Source: Saccharofermentans sp. (GTDB lineage: Bacteria > Bacillota_A > Clostridia > Saccharofermentanales > Saccharofermentanaceae). From it: DNA of 22,058 nucleotides. Below, one piece after another: positions 7,125 through 15,053 of this stretch. Below the pieces are notes generated by a model. It ran no database searches. It saw nothing but the letters and a program-made list of their open reading frames with translations, and was not told the origin of the DNA. The stretch's first letter is position 1; each line of letters starts with the position of its first letter. Position numbers and translations under genes: made by a program. Where the stretch lies: positions 1 through 22,058 of the forward strand of contig JAILMZ010000071.1 in NCBI GenBank assembly GCA_024692105.1, in the 5' to 3' direction.

Positions 7125-8936
7125 ATGACGGAAGAATACCCTTATCTGTACGAGACACACCTGCACACCTGCAACGCAAGCGCATGCGGACACAACACCG
7201 GTGCGGAGATGGCGGACGCGGCCAAAGCAGCAGGCTATGCAGGCATCATCGTCACGGATCACAACTGGGGCGGCAATACATGCGTTGACAGGAGTCTTCC
7301 GTGGGAAGAATGGATCGACCTCTTTTCCGAAGGATACAGACAGGCAAAGCAAAGAGGAGACGAGATAGGTCTCGATGTCTGGTTCGGAATGGAAGCAGGC
7401 TTTAACGGAACGGAATTTCTTATCTACGGCGTCACTCCGGAATGGATGAAAGAGCATCCTGAATTAAGGGATGCTTCGCCCATAGAGATGAGCAGGATAG
7501 TCCATGACGGCGGAGGAATTTACGTTCAGGCACATCCTTACCGTGTGGAGGATTACATACCTGAGATAAGGCTCTTCCCGGATATCGTCGACGGAGTCGA
7601 GATGATCAACGCATCAAACAGAAAACCCGAGTATAATTCGCGCGCCATAAGTTATGCAAATGAGAACGAACTTCCCGGAACTGCAGGTTCTGATATCCAC
7701 AGCGTTAACCTTCTCGGAGCAGGCATGGCTTTCAGGCACAAACTTGCATCGTACGAAGATTTCTGTGATGCGGTAAGATTCGGAGGAGACTATGTCATGA
7801 CGGACGGAAAAGTGATGTACGGCAAGGACGGAAACATCATCAAAAAGACCGGCGGCAAACTCGGATTCGGACTTATGCGTCTCCCTCACAAAGGTGCCGG
7901 CATAGATGTGGCACAGACTTCGGAGATGGTGGATATTTTCCTCGATGCGGGCTTCACATATTTTGATACGGCATTCATATATCCGGGCTCGGAGAATGCC
8001 ATCCGCAAGGCGTTGGTGGAACGTCACCCCAGAGAGAGCTACACGCTTGCGACCAAACTTTTCGCGGCGGCGGTGCCGACGGAAGGTCTTGCCAAGAAGG
8101 AGTTTGAGACGAGCCTGAAGCGCACCGGTCTCGAGTATGTGGATTACTATCTTCTCCACTGCCTTATGGATAAGAACTATAAACTCTATGAGAAATATCA
8201 CCTATGGGATTTTGTCAAAGAAGAGAAGGAGAAGGGCAGGATAAAGCATTACGGTTTCTCGTTCCACGCCGGACCGGAACTTCTGGACAAACTCCTGACA
8301 GAGCATCCCGATGTTGATTTCGTGCAGCTGCAGATCAACTACAGGGACTGGGAAGACCCGGATGTACAGTCCCGTGCGAACTACGAGGTTGCCAGAAAGC
8401 ACGGTAAGCAGATAGTCGTAATGGAACCCGTCAAAGGCGGAAAGCTGGCAGATCCCCCGCAGGAAGTAAAGGATATTTTCGACAAGGTCAATCCGGGTGC
8501 ATCGTATGCATCGTGGGCGATAAGGTTTGTTGCGTCCCTCGACGGAATACTGGCGGTCCTCTCAGGCATGAGCGACGTTGCCCAGATGAAGGACAACACA
8601 GAGTTCATGAAGAACTTTACGCCGCTTAATGACGAGGAGAAGGAAGCCATAAGACAGGCTCAGGAGATACTGGGATCACAGTTCGAGATACCGTGCACTG
8701 CATGCCGTTACTGCACGAAAGGATGTCCGAAGCAGATACCCATCCCGGACATCTTCAAGGTAATGAACGATGCCCAGAAAAAGGGCAAAAAGAAAAAGGC
8801 CAAAGCCGATTATGCCGAGATCGTCTCGAAAGGCAGCAGCGCAGCAGACTGCATCAAATGCAGGCGCTGCGAGAATGTCTGCCCGCAGCACATCAAGATC
8901 ACCGATATGCTCGACAAGTGCAAGGAGACCTTTTAA
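7125..8936 (+). CDS. PHP phosphoesterase - aldo/keto reductase - ferredoxin fusion protein
   Basis: This 603-residue, three-part cytoplasmic protein has no stop or frameshift between parts. Residues 9-225 form a PHP metal-dependent phosphoesterase with a full ligand set: THLHT (H12, H14), TDH (D45, H46), E90, AHPY (H137) and SDIH (D190, H192). From residue 245 (KLGFGLMRLP) to about 515 is an NAD(P)-type aldo/keto reductase whose tetrad is visible as D281, Y286, K311 and H345. Residues 520-590 carry two CxxCxxCxxxCP clusters (C524-C534 and C576-C586) for two [4Fe-4S] centres, as in the clostridial ferredoxin-bearing reductases. Both enzyme domains are usually separate proteins. AAAGGA at 7114-7119 precedes the ATG by five bases. 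The substrate is unknown. It is co-transcribed with the membrane protein; its stop codon interlocks with that of the lipoprotein gene. Confidence 0.9.
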   Translation: MTEEYPYLYETHLHTCNASACGHNTGAEMADAAKAAGYAGIIVTDHNWGGNTCVDRSLPWEEWIDLFSEGYRQAKQRGDEIGLDVWFGMEAGFNGTEFLIYGVTPEWMKEHPELRDASPIEMSRIVHDGGGIYVQAHPYRVEDYIPEIRLFPDIVDGVEMINASNRKPEYNSRAISYANENELPGTAGSDIHSVNLLGAGMAFRHKLASYEDFCDAVRFGGDYVMTDGKVMYGKDGNIIKKTGGKLGFGLMRLPHKGAGIDVAQTSEMVDIFLDAGFTYFDTAFIYPGSENAIRKALVERHPRESYTLATKLFAAAVPTEGLAKKEFETSLKRTGLEYVDYYLLHCLMDKNYKLYEKYHLWDFVKEEKEKGRIKHYGFSFHAGPELLDKLLTEHPDVDFVQLQINYRDWEDPDVQSRANYEVARKHGKQIVVMEPVKGGKLADPPQEVKDIFDKVNPGASYASWAIRFVASLDGILAVLSGMSDVAQMKDNTEFMKNFTPLNDEEKEAIRQAQEILGSQFEIPCTACRYCTKGCPKQIPIPDIFKVMNDAQKKGKKKKAKADYAEIVSKGSSAADCIKCRRCENVCPQHIKITDMLDKCKETF

Positions 8937-10489
8937 TCGTTCGGTGCGAAAGTAAGCGTTATCTCATCTGAACCGAAGAGCATCACAGCATCGGGATCGG
9001 TTATCGGAGCGGTAACCGTGATGTTGCCGTAACTGTCTATGGTGCCGGTGATATCATCTGTGGTCGAATTGTCATCGCTCCCGCAGAATGTGATCTTTCC
9101 GTTGCTTACGGTATATGTGCCGCTGCGGTCGAGTCCGCTCGTGGAAAAACCGTCTAACATGTCCGTGACCTGATCCAGAAGCTGCGACCTCATGTCGGCA
9201 TAATCATTGTAGCCTGCGATCTTTACAAGCAGTTCGATCTGGTCGGTGGAAGACACGCCGAGCATGTTCGTAACGAGCTTATCGATGTTTGTATCGGCAT
9301 AGTCGTAGAGCACGGCGGCAAACGTATCGCGGTCTATGCCGAACGAATACGTTCCGTCCTTGTTCAGTTCGAGGTCGACCTGGGCGACAATGCTTCCCGT
9401 AAATCCGTTCGCACAACCTGACCCTGCAGTCTCTTCTATCTTTGCATTGAACTCGTTGGTGACATCTACCAGCGCGGCATACGAACCTGAGTAATCACTT
9501 ATGCTGAGAACAAGGTATCTGTATTTGAAGATGTCCTCGAACTCGCTTGAATTAAGATTGGTGATGTGCCAGGTATCACCGGTCCTTGTGAATTCCGCAG
9601 TGAAGACATACTGCATCTTCTCGCTTGTTGCCACTGCTGCGAGCAGTTCGCCGAGACTGTCGTAGCTGTTCTCCGACAAGCTGTCGTAATCTGCCATCTC
9701 AATGACGATATCACATGTGCCGTAAAGCCCTGTTATCTCTGCCGAGCCGGAATCTGCCGTTGCCGAGATCGTCGTCCTTACGCTGTTTGCAAAATCAACT
9801 TCGTCGCCGGTCATGCCTTCCGCAAGAAGGAACATGAGAGTGTCTTCATCTGTCAAGCCGTCGTCTATCGAGAAGAAATCAGACGATGAGCCGGACTCGA
9901 TGTAACCTGCGAGTTCTTCTGCCGTCTTGATAAGTGAAGCCCTGCCGATGGTGAATTCGGCGTTTCTGTATTCGAATATCTTAAGGAACTCATCACTGTT
10001 AAGATTGCTGACTTTCCATTCGTCATCTTTCTTCGCGAACTCGGCCGTGAAAGTGATGGTGTCCTTATCGCCGGAGTTTACGGCAGACACGAGATCCTCT
10101 ATGGTGTCGTAATCACCGTCTGTCAGCTTGACGTAATCTGCAAGAGAGATGATGATGTCGCATGTCGCATCCTCACCGTCGACCTTAACGGATGATTCGT
10201 CTACGGAATATTCCATAGTCGCCCTGACGGCATCCGCGTACTTGTTTTCCTCTTCGGAGTATCCTTCGCCTGACAAGATGATGTTAAGATCCTCTGAAAG
10301 CTGCTTATGCTTCTTGCTCGACAGGGAAAGAATGTCCTCGGCGCTTCCGCTTACGATGGCATTACCGAGCTTATCCGCAGCTTCTATTACGTCCCTGCGT
10401 GCGAAGATACTGCATGATGCGAGCGGCATGAGAAGCGTTGCGGCAATCAAAACGGCAGTTATCCTGCAGACCGTATATTTATTTTTCAT
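8933..10489 (-). CDS. Lipoprotein with internally duplicated domain
   Basis: This 518-residue exported lipoprotein has a basic N-terminus, a hydrophobic core and the lipobox LASC with lipidated C26. Two similar domains of about 140 residues follow. Each begins near an Ala/Glu/Leu helix and ends with a matching block: TAEFAKKDDEWKVSNLNSDEF in the first copy, TAEFTRTGDTWHITNLNSSEF in the second, both followed by a (L/E)-x-I-F-(E/K)-Y-R motif. The C-terminal third (about 330-518) has DGTYSFGID and SGTYTVSNGKITF strands that look like a beta-rich sensor or lipocalin-like fold. The composition is strongly acidic. The start is ATG 10489, with AAAGGGA upstream; an earlier in-frame codon at 10570 would add a non-signal N-terminus and overlap the promoters. 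It is divergent from the MoxR operon, possibly functionally linked. I do not recognise a named family. Confidence 0.85.
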   Translation of the reverse strand: MKNKYTVCRITAVLIAATLLMPLASCSIFARRDVIEAADKLGNAIVSGSAEDILSLSSKKHKQLSEDLNIILSGEGYSEEENKYADAVRATMEYSVDESSVKVDGEDATCDIIISLADYVKLTDGDYDTIEDLVSAVNSGDKDTITFTAEFAKKDDEWKVSNLNSDEFLKIFEYRNAEFTIGRASLIKTAEELAGYIESGSSSDFFSIDDGLTDEDTLMFLLAEGMTGDEVDFANSVRTTISATADSGSAEITGLYGTCDIVIEMADYDSLSENSYDSLGELLAAVATSEKMQYVFTAEFTRTGDTWHITNLNSSEFEDIFKYRYLVLSISDYSGSYAALVDVTNEFNAKIEETAGSGCANGFTGSIVAQVDLELNKDGTYSFGIDRDTFAAVLYDYADTNIDKLVTNMLGVSSTDQIELLVKIAGYNDYADMRSQLLDQVTDMLDGFSTSGLDRSGTYTVSNGKITFCGSDDNSTTDDITGTIDSYGNITVTAPITDPDAVMLFGSDEITLTFAPND

Positions 10490-10531
10490 AGTATTTATTC
10501 CCTTTTCCAATAAGCCTGTAACTACCCTTTC

Positions 10532-10560
10532 ATTATATCCCAAAACAAATTGCGCTTTAA
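10532..10560 (-). promoter_or_regulatory. Candidate promoter for the lipoprotein gene
   Basis: On the minus strand a perfect TATAAT (10537-10532) lies 17 bases after TTAAAG (10560-10555, 3 of 6 to consensus). It sits about 45 bases before the ATG at 10489 and back to back with the MoxR operon promoter; the two -35 elements are only a few bases apart. Confidence 0.5.
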
Positions 10561-10563
10561 CTG

Positions 10564-10592
10564 TTGACATAGTAGCAAATGTGTACTATCAT
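10564..10592 (+). promoter_or_regulatory. Strong sigma-A promoter of the MoxR/VWA operon
   Basis: A perfect TTGACA (10564-10569) and TATCAT (10587-10592, 5 of 6) are separated by the ideal 17 bases. The predicted start of transcription is near 10599, giving a leader of about 105 bases before moxR. It is the clearest promoter in the window. Confidence 0.8.
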
Positions 10593-10605
10593 ACACGGTG
10601 TAGTA
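10581..10605 (+). promoter_or_regulatory. Candidate repressor operator overlapping the MoxR operon -10 region
   Basis: GTGTA (10581-10585) faces TACAC (10592-10596) across six bases. TACAC then faces GTGTA (10598-10602) across one base, forming the perfect palindrome TACACGGTGTA. GTGTACTA and GTGTAGTA also form a direct repeat 17 bases apart. The set covers the -10 element and the predicted transcription start, where a repressor would block RNA polymerase. GTGTA/TACAC half-sites resemble operators of GntR-family (YtrA-like) regulators, but no such regulator is in this window; this assignment is inference. Confidence 0.5.
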
Positions 10606-10627
10606 AGTATGCCAATACAACTAACTT

Positions 10628-10650
10628 ATGAAATGAACTCTTCATTTCAT
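10628..10650 (+). repeat. Perfect 10-base inverted repeat in the moxR leader
   Basis: ATGAAATGAA and TTCATTTCAT are perfectly complementary arms around a three-base CTC loop. It lies in the untranslated leader between the promoter and moxR. The hairpin is A/T-rich and not followed by a T-tract, so it is more likely a second protein-binding site or an RNA stability element than a terminator. Confidence 0.6.
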
Positions 10651-10703
10651 TTGTCAAAAAATATATACTAATTATTGTTTGAATTTACAAAGGGGAGAAA
10701 ACT

Positions 10704-11705
10704 ATGGAAAACGTTGCACAACCCAATACGGCGATCACACCCGAAGAGACCGCACGTGCGAACCAGATCATTGCCAGGATCAGGAACTACTACGCATCCA
10801 AGATCGTTGGCCAGGAGCAGCTCGGGATATCACTTCTCGTCTCCATGATCGCGAACGGACACATCCTTCTCGAATCCGTTCCGGGTCTCGCGAAAACGAC
10901 AGCGGCAAGAGTCGTTACGGAATCCGTTAACGGATCGTTCTCTAGGATCCAGTGTACGCCTGACCTTCTGCCGAGTGACATCATCGGTACACAGACATTC
11001 AACATGACGAACAATACCTTCGAGACCAAGATCGGTCCGGTATATGCGAATTTCGTCCTGCTCGATGAGATCAACCGTTCCAGCGCAAAGACACAGAGCG
11101 CCATGCTTGAGGCGATGCAGGAGAGATCGGTAAGTATCGGCGGACAGACATACAAGCTTCCCGACATCTTCGTTGTCGTTGCAACGCAGAACCCTATCGA
11201 GCAGGAAGGTACATACGAACTGTCCGAGGCTCAGCTCGACAGATTCCTTCTTAAGGAAGTCATCACATATCCCGATAAGGCTCAGGAGATCGAGATCTTA
11301 AACAGGATAGAGAAAGATATCTATACGGCAGGCGGTGCCGTTGCAACAATGGAAGACGTACTGTTCCTCCAGCAGCTTTGCAAGAAGGTATACATCGCAC
11401 CCACGATCAAGCAGTATATCGTTGACATCGTTCAGGCTTCGCGTCACCCGAAGGCATTCATCCAGCCCGAACTCGCATCTTATGTTGCGATGGGTGCATC
11501 CACACGTGCCGCTATCGCATTCATGGAGACAGCAAAGGCAATGGCACTCATCGGAGGCAGAGGTTATGCCACCCCGGATGACGTCAAGGCTCTCCGCTAT
11601 GAAGTACTGCGTCACAGGATAATGCTGAATTTCGCGGCCGTAGCAGACGGTGTCAGCGAAGAGACGATAATCGATGCGTTCGTCGGAGCAATCAATACTC
11701 CATGA
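10704..11705 (+). CDS. MoxR-family AAA+ ATPase
   Basis: This 333-residue cytoplasmic ATPase is of the MoxR/RavA class; such proteins act as chaperones that insert cofactors or remodel partner complexes, usually with VWA-domain proteins encoded beside them. Visible are the variant Walker A ESVPGLAKTT (K64), Walker B FVLLDE (117-122), the MoxR-specific INRSSAKTQSAMLEAMQER helix, sensor 1 VATQNP (N163) and EAQLDRF at 176-181. The C-terminal lid (about 255-330) has the ALIGGRGYATPDDVKAL pattern normal for the family. AGGGGAG at 10691-10697 fixes the start. It is first in a six-gene operon; its last four bases overlap the DUF58 start (ATGA), indicating translational coupling. Confidence 0.96.
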   Translation: MENVAQPNTAITPEETARANQIIARIRNYYASKIVGQEQLGISLLVSMIANGHILLESVPGLAKTTAARVVTESVNGSFSRIQCTPDLLPSDIIGTQTFNMTNNTFETKIGPVYANFVLLDEINRSSAKTQSAMLEAMQERSVSIGGQTYKLPDIFVVVATQNPIEQEGTYELSEAQLDRFLLKEVITYPDKAQEIEILNRIEKDIYTAGGAVATMEDVLFLQQLCKKVYIAPTIKQYIVDIVQASRHPKAFIQPELASYVAMGASTRAAIAFMETAKAMALIGGRGYATPDDVKALRYEVLRHRIMLNFAAVADGVSEETIIDAFVGAINTP

Positions 11706-12583
11706 AACTCGAATATATCTCCAGAATAAAGGACGGTCTTAAAAGATATAAGACCATCGCGACCAGCAAGACAACGAGCAGGGTCCTCGATGGTTCTTAT
11801 AACTCAATATACAAAGGCCGCAGCATGAACTTCGATGAGCTCAGGGAATATGTTCCGGGCGACGATGTCAAGGACATCGACTGGAAAGCCACTTCCAGAA
11901 GCCAGAAGGTGCTCATCAGGCAGTATATTGCCGAGAAGAAGCACAACATCATGCTGGTCATGGATACCAACCGCAGGATGCTCGCTGATTCATCCGCAGG
12001 CGAAGAGAAGAAAGAAGTCGCGCTTATCGGCGGCGGATCTCTTGCCTACATGGTCGCAAGCAACGGCGATTATGTCAGTGCCATATATTCTGACGGAGAG
12101 AAGCTGTGCCGTTTCCCGTTCAGGATGGGATTCCTCAATCTCGAGACCATTCTGTCCGGTTACAACAAGGCAGTTACGATGAAGAATACATCGACCATTG
12201 ATGCGTCGCTCGAATTCATCATCCGCAACATAAGAAGAAGGATGATCATCGTGATCGTCACCGATATGGAAGGCATCAGCAAGGTATCGGATTCGCTTCT
12301 GAGACAGCTGATCCTCGTGCATGACGTGCTGCTGATCAATGTCAGCGATGCGGATGTTTTCGGAAAGAACGTGTACGGCATAGAGCAGAGTGATTACCTG
12401 CCCGCCTTCATAACCAGGAGCAAGAAGCTCCGCCGCCTCCAGCAGGAGGAAAAGATGAAGATGCTCGCCGCGTGCGACAACAAACTCAAAAAGAACGGCA
12501 TTGCCATGACGACCATCAAGTCTTCAAGACATGTCGAGAGAGGAATAATAGAGCTTCTTGAGAAGCACAAATTAAGGAAATAG
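11702..12583 (+). CDS. DUF58 domain protein (VWA-like MoxR partner)
   Basis: This 293-residue soluble protein has the DUF58 signature clearly at about residues 38-80: Y-K-G-R-S-M-N-F-D-E-L-R-E-Y-V-P-G-D-D, then DIDWKATSRS and VLIRQY. The rest resembles a von Willebrand A fold, with MLVMDTNRRM at the usual metal-site position (Asp then Asn/Arg rather than the classic DxSxS, so metal binding is doubtful), and IVIVTDMEG for the later Asp-bearing strand. DUF58 proteins almost always lie directly after a MoxR gene and are thought to be its client or adaptor. The start overlaps moxR by four bases; the ribosome site is weak, so coupling to moxR translation is likely. It is followed by the one-helix protein three bases after its stop. 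Confidence 0.93.
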   Translation: MKLEYISRIKDGLKRYKTIATSKTTSRVLDGSYNSIYKGRSMNFDELREYVPGDDVKDIDWKATSRSQKVLIRQYIAEKKHNIMLVMDTNRRMLADSSAGEEKKEVALIGGGSLAYMVASNGDYVSAIYSDGEKLCRFPFRMGFLNLETILSGYNKAVTMKNTSTIDASLEFIIRNIRRRMIIVIVTDMEGISKVSDSLLRQLILVHDVLLINVSDADVFGKNVYGIEQSDYLPAFITRSKKLRRLQQEEKMKMLAACDNKLKKNGIAMTTIKSSRHVERGIIELLEKHKLRK

Positions 12584-12586
12584 AAG

Positions 12587-13072
12587 ATGCCTACAAGTGT
12601 CACATTACAGAAAATGCTTGATTACTCCACGGGACCGATCGCAATAGTCGGTTCGCTGCTGGCGCTCATCACGCTCGTGGTCGTCATCTATATCCTTGTA
12701 CGCTTCATCAAGAGCAAGAAGAGCAAGCGCAAACTGACCGCAAAGGCGCTTCTTTGGACAAAGCCGGATATGACCAAGCTCAAGGCAGAGTATCTTGCCA
12801 AGCTTGCAAAGATCGAATCTGCTTTTGAGACGGATCCCACCAGCATCCGTCCCACATACGAGAAGATGAGTAAGCTCATCAGGGATTTCGCATACCGTGC
12901 AACCGGTATCGAAGTACAGAAGTATACTCTTTACGAAATCCGTCTGGCAAACATGAATGCACTTGCGGATCTTGTCGAAGAATACTACGAGCCTGAGTTC
13001 GACAGGATCGCGGAAGGCGACGCGAGAGAATCGCTTAAGAATACAAAGAGGATGATTACGGAATGGAACTGA
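12587..13072 (+). CDS. Single-pass membrane protein of the MoxR/VWA operon
   Basis: This 161-residue protein has a short outer N-terminus, one transmembrane helix (about residues 17-40), a strongly basic stop-transfer stretch, and a cytoplasmic helical domain. Its C-terminal part (LIRDFAYRATGIEVQKYTLYEI, then a leucine/glutamate-rich segment ending EEYYEPEFDRI) occupies the place held in other Bat-type operons by DUF4381-like proteins, which also have one helix and a short helical domain. I do not see enough identity to name the family. A GGAAATAGA ribosome site lies within the end of the DUF58 gene. Its last ten bases overlap the first VWA gene. It probably anchors or bridges the soluble MoxR/DUF58 pair to the membrane VWA proteins; this is inference. 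Confidence 0.85.
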   Translation: MPTSVTLQKMLDYSTGPIAIVGSLLALITLVVVIYILVRFIKSKKSKRKLTAKALLWTKPDMTKLKAEYLAKLAKIESAFETDPTSIRPTYEKMSKLIRDFAYRATGIEVQKYTLYEIRLANMNALADLVEEYYEPEFDRIAEGDARESLKNTKRMITEWN

Positions 13073-14097
13073 AGTACGAGATAGCTTTATATATCTGTGC
13101 GGCAGTGGCGGTAGTCTATATCGTTCTTGCTTTCATCAGTTTCCGCCGCAAGAAGAAGTATAAGGGCGGCGCCAAGGTTGTCGTTCCGGATTACCTTAAG
13201 CAGATGCCTTACTACAAGTTCAAGGTGCGCTCATACAAGGTAATGAGATTCCTTCTGTCGCTTACCATAATCTGCAACATTCTTCTGTCGGGTTTCCTCA
13301 TGGCACGCCCATATAAGACGGAGACCACCGTCATCGAGAACTATAACAGAGACATCATACTCTGCCTCGATATATCCACTACGGTAGACGAGCTCAACGC
13401 GATTCTCATCGACAAGCTCATCGATGTCGTGGAAGACCTTGACGGACAGAAGTTCGGCATCGTTATCTTCAACACGACGCCTGTCCTTATCTGCCCGCTT
13501 ACGACAGATTATGATTACGTCGTTGATACACTCGAGAAGCTCAAGACAGGTCTCGAGATGAGAACCGATTATTATGACGGAAAGATCGGTTATTCCGACG
13601 AGTATGCAGAATATGATGCATTCCTCAGTAACGGAACCCTTATAGGCAACGAGGACCGCGGATCGTCGATCATCGGTGACGGTCTTGCTGCCGCTTCCAT
13701 GGATTTCGGCAACATAGAAGAAGATCCGGACAGAACGAGGATAATCATATTCGCAACCGATAACGATCTTCAGGGAGAAGAGATCATCACACTCCCCGAA
13801 GCAGGTCAGATGTGCAAGGACAAAGGCATTATCGTGTACGGCATCGGAACCGAGTACATGTACTCTTCAGACCGCACACAGATGCAGAAGGCAGTTGAGA
13901 GCACCGGCGGAGAATTCTTCTACGGTGAGAGCAAGACAGCCGTAAAAGACATCGTATCCGAGATAGAAGACCAGGTGGCAACACTCGATGATGCCACATA
14001 TGAGATAAGAGAGACAGACCAGCCGGAGACGCCGTTCTACCTGCTCCTGGCAAGCATTACCGCGATGATACTGCTTGCGTTCGTAACGAAGGTATAA
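13063..14097 (+). CDS. Membrane-anchored von Willebrand A protein (BatA-like)
   Basis: This 344-residue protein has two N-terminal helices (about 7-26 and 62-80), a VWA domain (about 97-310) and a C-terminal helix (about 322-341), the usual BatA layout. The metal-ion-dependent adhesion site reads DISTT (D103, S105, T107), so the second serine of DxSxS is threonine. The mid-domain GSSIIGDGLA has serine where the family normally has the MIDAS threonine, and ATDND carries the last aspartate. Thr and Ser can both coordinate the metal, so binding may persist. AGAGGA at 13047-13052 precedes the start. It lies between the one-helix protein and a second VWA protein; the pair probably works with the MoxR ATPase at the membrane. 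Confidence 0.92.
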   Translation: MELKYEIALYICAAVAVVYIVLAFISFRRKKKYKGGAKVVVPDYLKQMPYYKFKVRSYKVMRFLLSLTIICNILLSGFLMARPYKTETTVIENYNRDIILCLDISTTVDELNAILIDKLIDVVEDLDGQKFGIVIFNTTPVLICPLTTDYDYVVDTLEKLKTGLEMRTDYYDGKIGYSDEYAEYDAFLSNGTLIGNEDRGSSIIGDGLAAASMDFGNIEEDPDRTRIIIFATDNDLQGEEIITLPEAGQMCKDKGIIVYGIGTEYMYSSDRTQMQKAVESTGGEFFYGESKTAVKDIVSEIEDQVATLDDATYEIRETDQPETPFYLLLASITAMILLAFVTKV

Positions 14098-14101
14098 GCC
14101 C

Positions 14102-15052
14102 ATGCAAGATATCATGATCAATCCGATAATCCCGATATGGGCAATGGCGATAATCTGTGTGGCGCTGCTGTGTCTGAAGAGACGCGGAGTCATACCTTAT
14201 ATCAGACAGATAGTCATCGTCATATTGTTATTCCTTATCAATCTCAGACCGATGATACCGGACAAGAATATCAAGGTGACACAGGACAAGTTCCAGTGCA
14301 AAGTCGTATTTGTTGTTGACGATACGATCAGCATGCTCGCAGAAGATTACGACGGAAAGAATCCGCGTTTCGACGGTGCCAAAGCTGATATGGCATACAT
14401 CGTCGATGAGCTCGAAGGCGCCCAGTTCTGCGTTATCGATTTCAATAATAATGCGCAGGTACTGACACCGTTTACCGATAATCCGGAATTCGTCAAAGCC
14501 GTAATAGACAGCATCTATCCGCTTGATTACCTGTACGCATTCGGAACCAATCTTAGCGTGACAAAAGACGTGCTCGAAGATGTCCTTGAGAATACTGAGG
14601 ACGACGATATGCCCGTGTACGTATTCTTTATCAGCGACGGTGAGATCACTGATGATTATGCACTCAAATCGTTCGATGATCTTGCTGAATATATAGACGG
14701 CGGTGCGGTAATGGGTTACGGCACAAAGAAGGGCGGAGTCATGCACTACTATGATTCCTACTACGAAGAGTACAAGACACTTATGGATGAGAGAGATTAT
14801 CCCTACGAGCCTGCAGTATCCTGCATCGACGAAGACAACCTCGAGACGATCGCGGATGACCTCGGAATTAAGTATGTTCACATGGATAGACAATCAAGGA
14901 TAGATTCTACTTTGAACAAGATAAAGAATGGTACGGACATAGATACTGAAGAGAATACAAAGAGCGGTTATACCGACATCTATTATTTCTTTGTCATTCC
15001 GCTCAGCATCCTGATAGCATACGAGTTTATAAGCGTTAAGCGCAGAGGTTGA
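14102..15052 (+). CDS. Second membrane-anchored von Willebrand A protein (BatB-like)
   Basis: This 316-residue protein has two N-terminal helices (about 8-25 and 33-50), a VWA domain (about 66-270) and a C-terminal helix (about 290-310). The adhesion site is VVDDTISM (D73, T75, S77), where the first serine of DxSxS is threonine, the reverse of the change in its neighbour. FGTNLSV supplies the MIDAS threonine and FISDGEITDD the final aspartate. The metal site therefore looks usable. The domain has an acidic insert rich in Asp and Tyr around 215-240 (MHYYDSYYEEY). It follows the first VWA gene by four bases, with a GAAGG ribosome site, and is followed after one base by the TPR gene. Confidence 0.92.
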   Translation: MQDIMINPIIPIWAMAIICVALLCLKRRGVIPYIRQIVIVILLFLINLRPMIPDKNIKVTQDKFQCKVVFVVDDTISMLAEDYDGKNPRFDGAKADMAYIVDELEGAQFCVIDFNNNAQVLTPFTDNPEFVKAVIDSIYPLDYLYAFGTNLSVTKDVLEDVLENTEDDDMPVYVFFISDGEITDDYALKSFDDLAEYIDGGAVMGYGTKKGGVMHYYDSYYEEYKTLMDERDYPYEPAVSCIDEDNLETIADDLGIKYVHMDRQSRIDSTLNKIKNGTDIDTEENTKSGYTDIYYFFVIPLSILIAYEFISVKRRG

Positions 15053-15053
15053 T

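Noticed and set aside
10628..10650. Inverted repeat read as an intrinsic terminator
   Set aside because: The stem is A/T-rich, no T-tract follows, and it would stop the operon's own transcript before its first gene.
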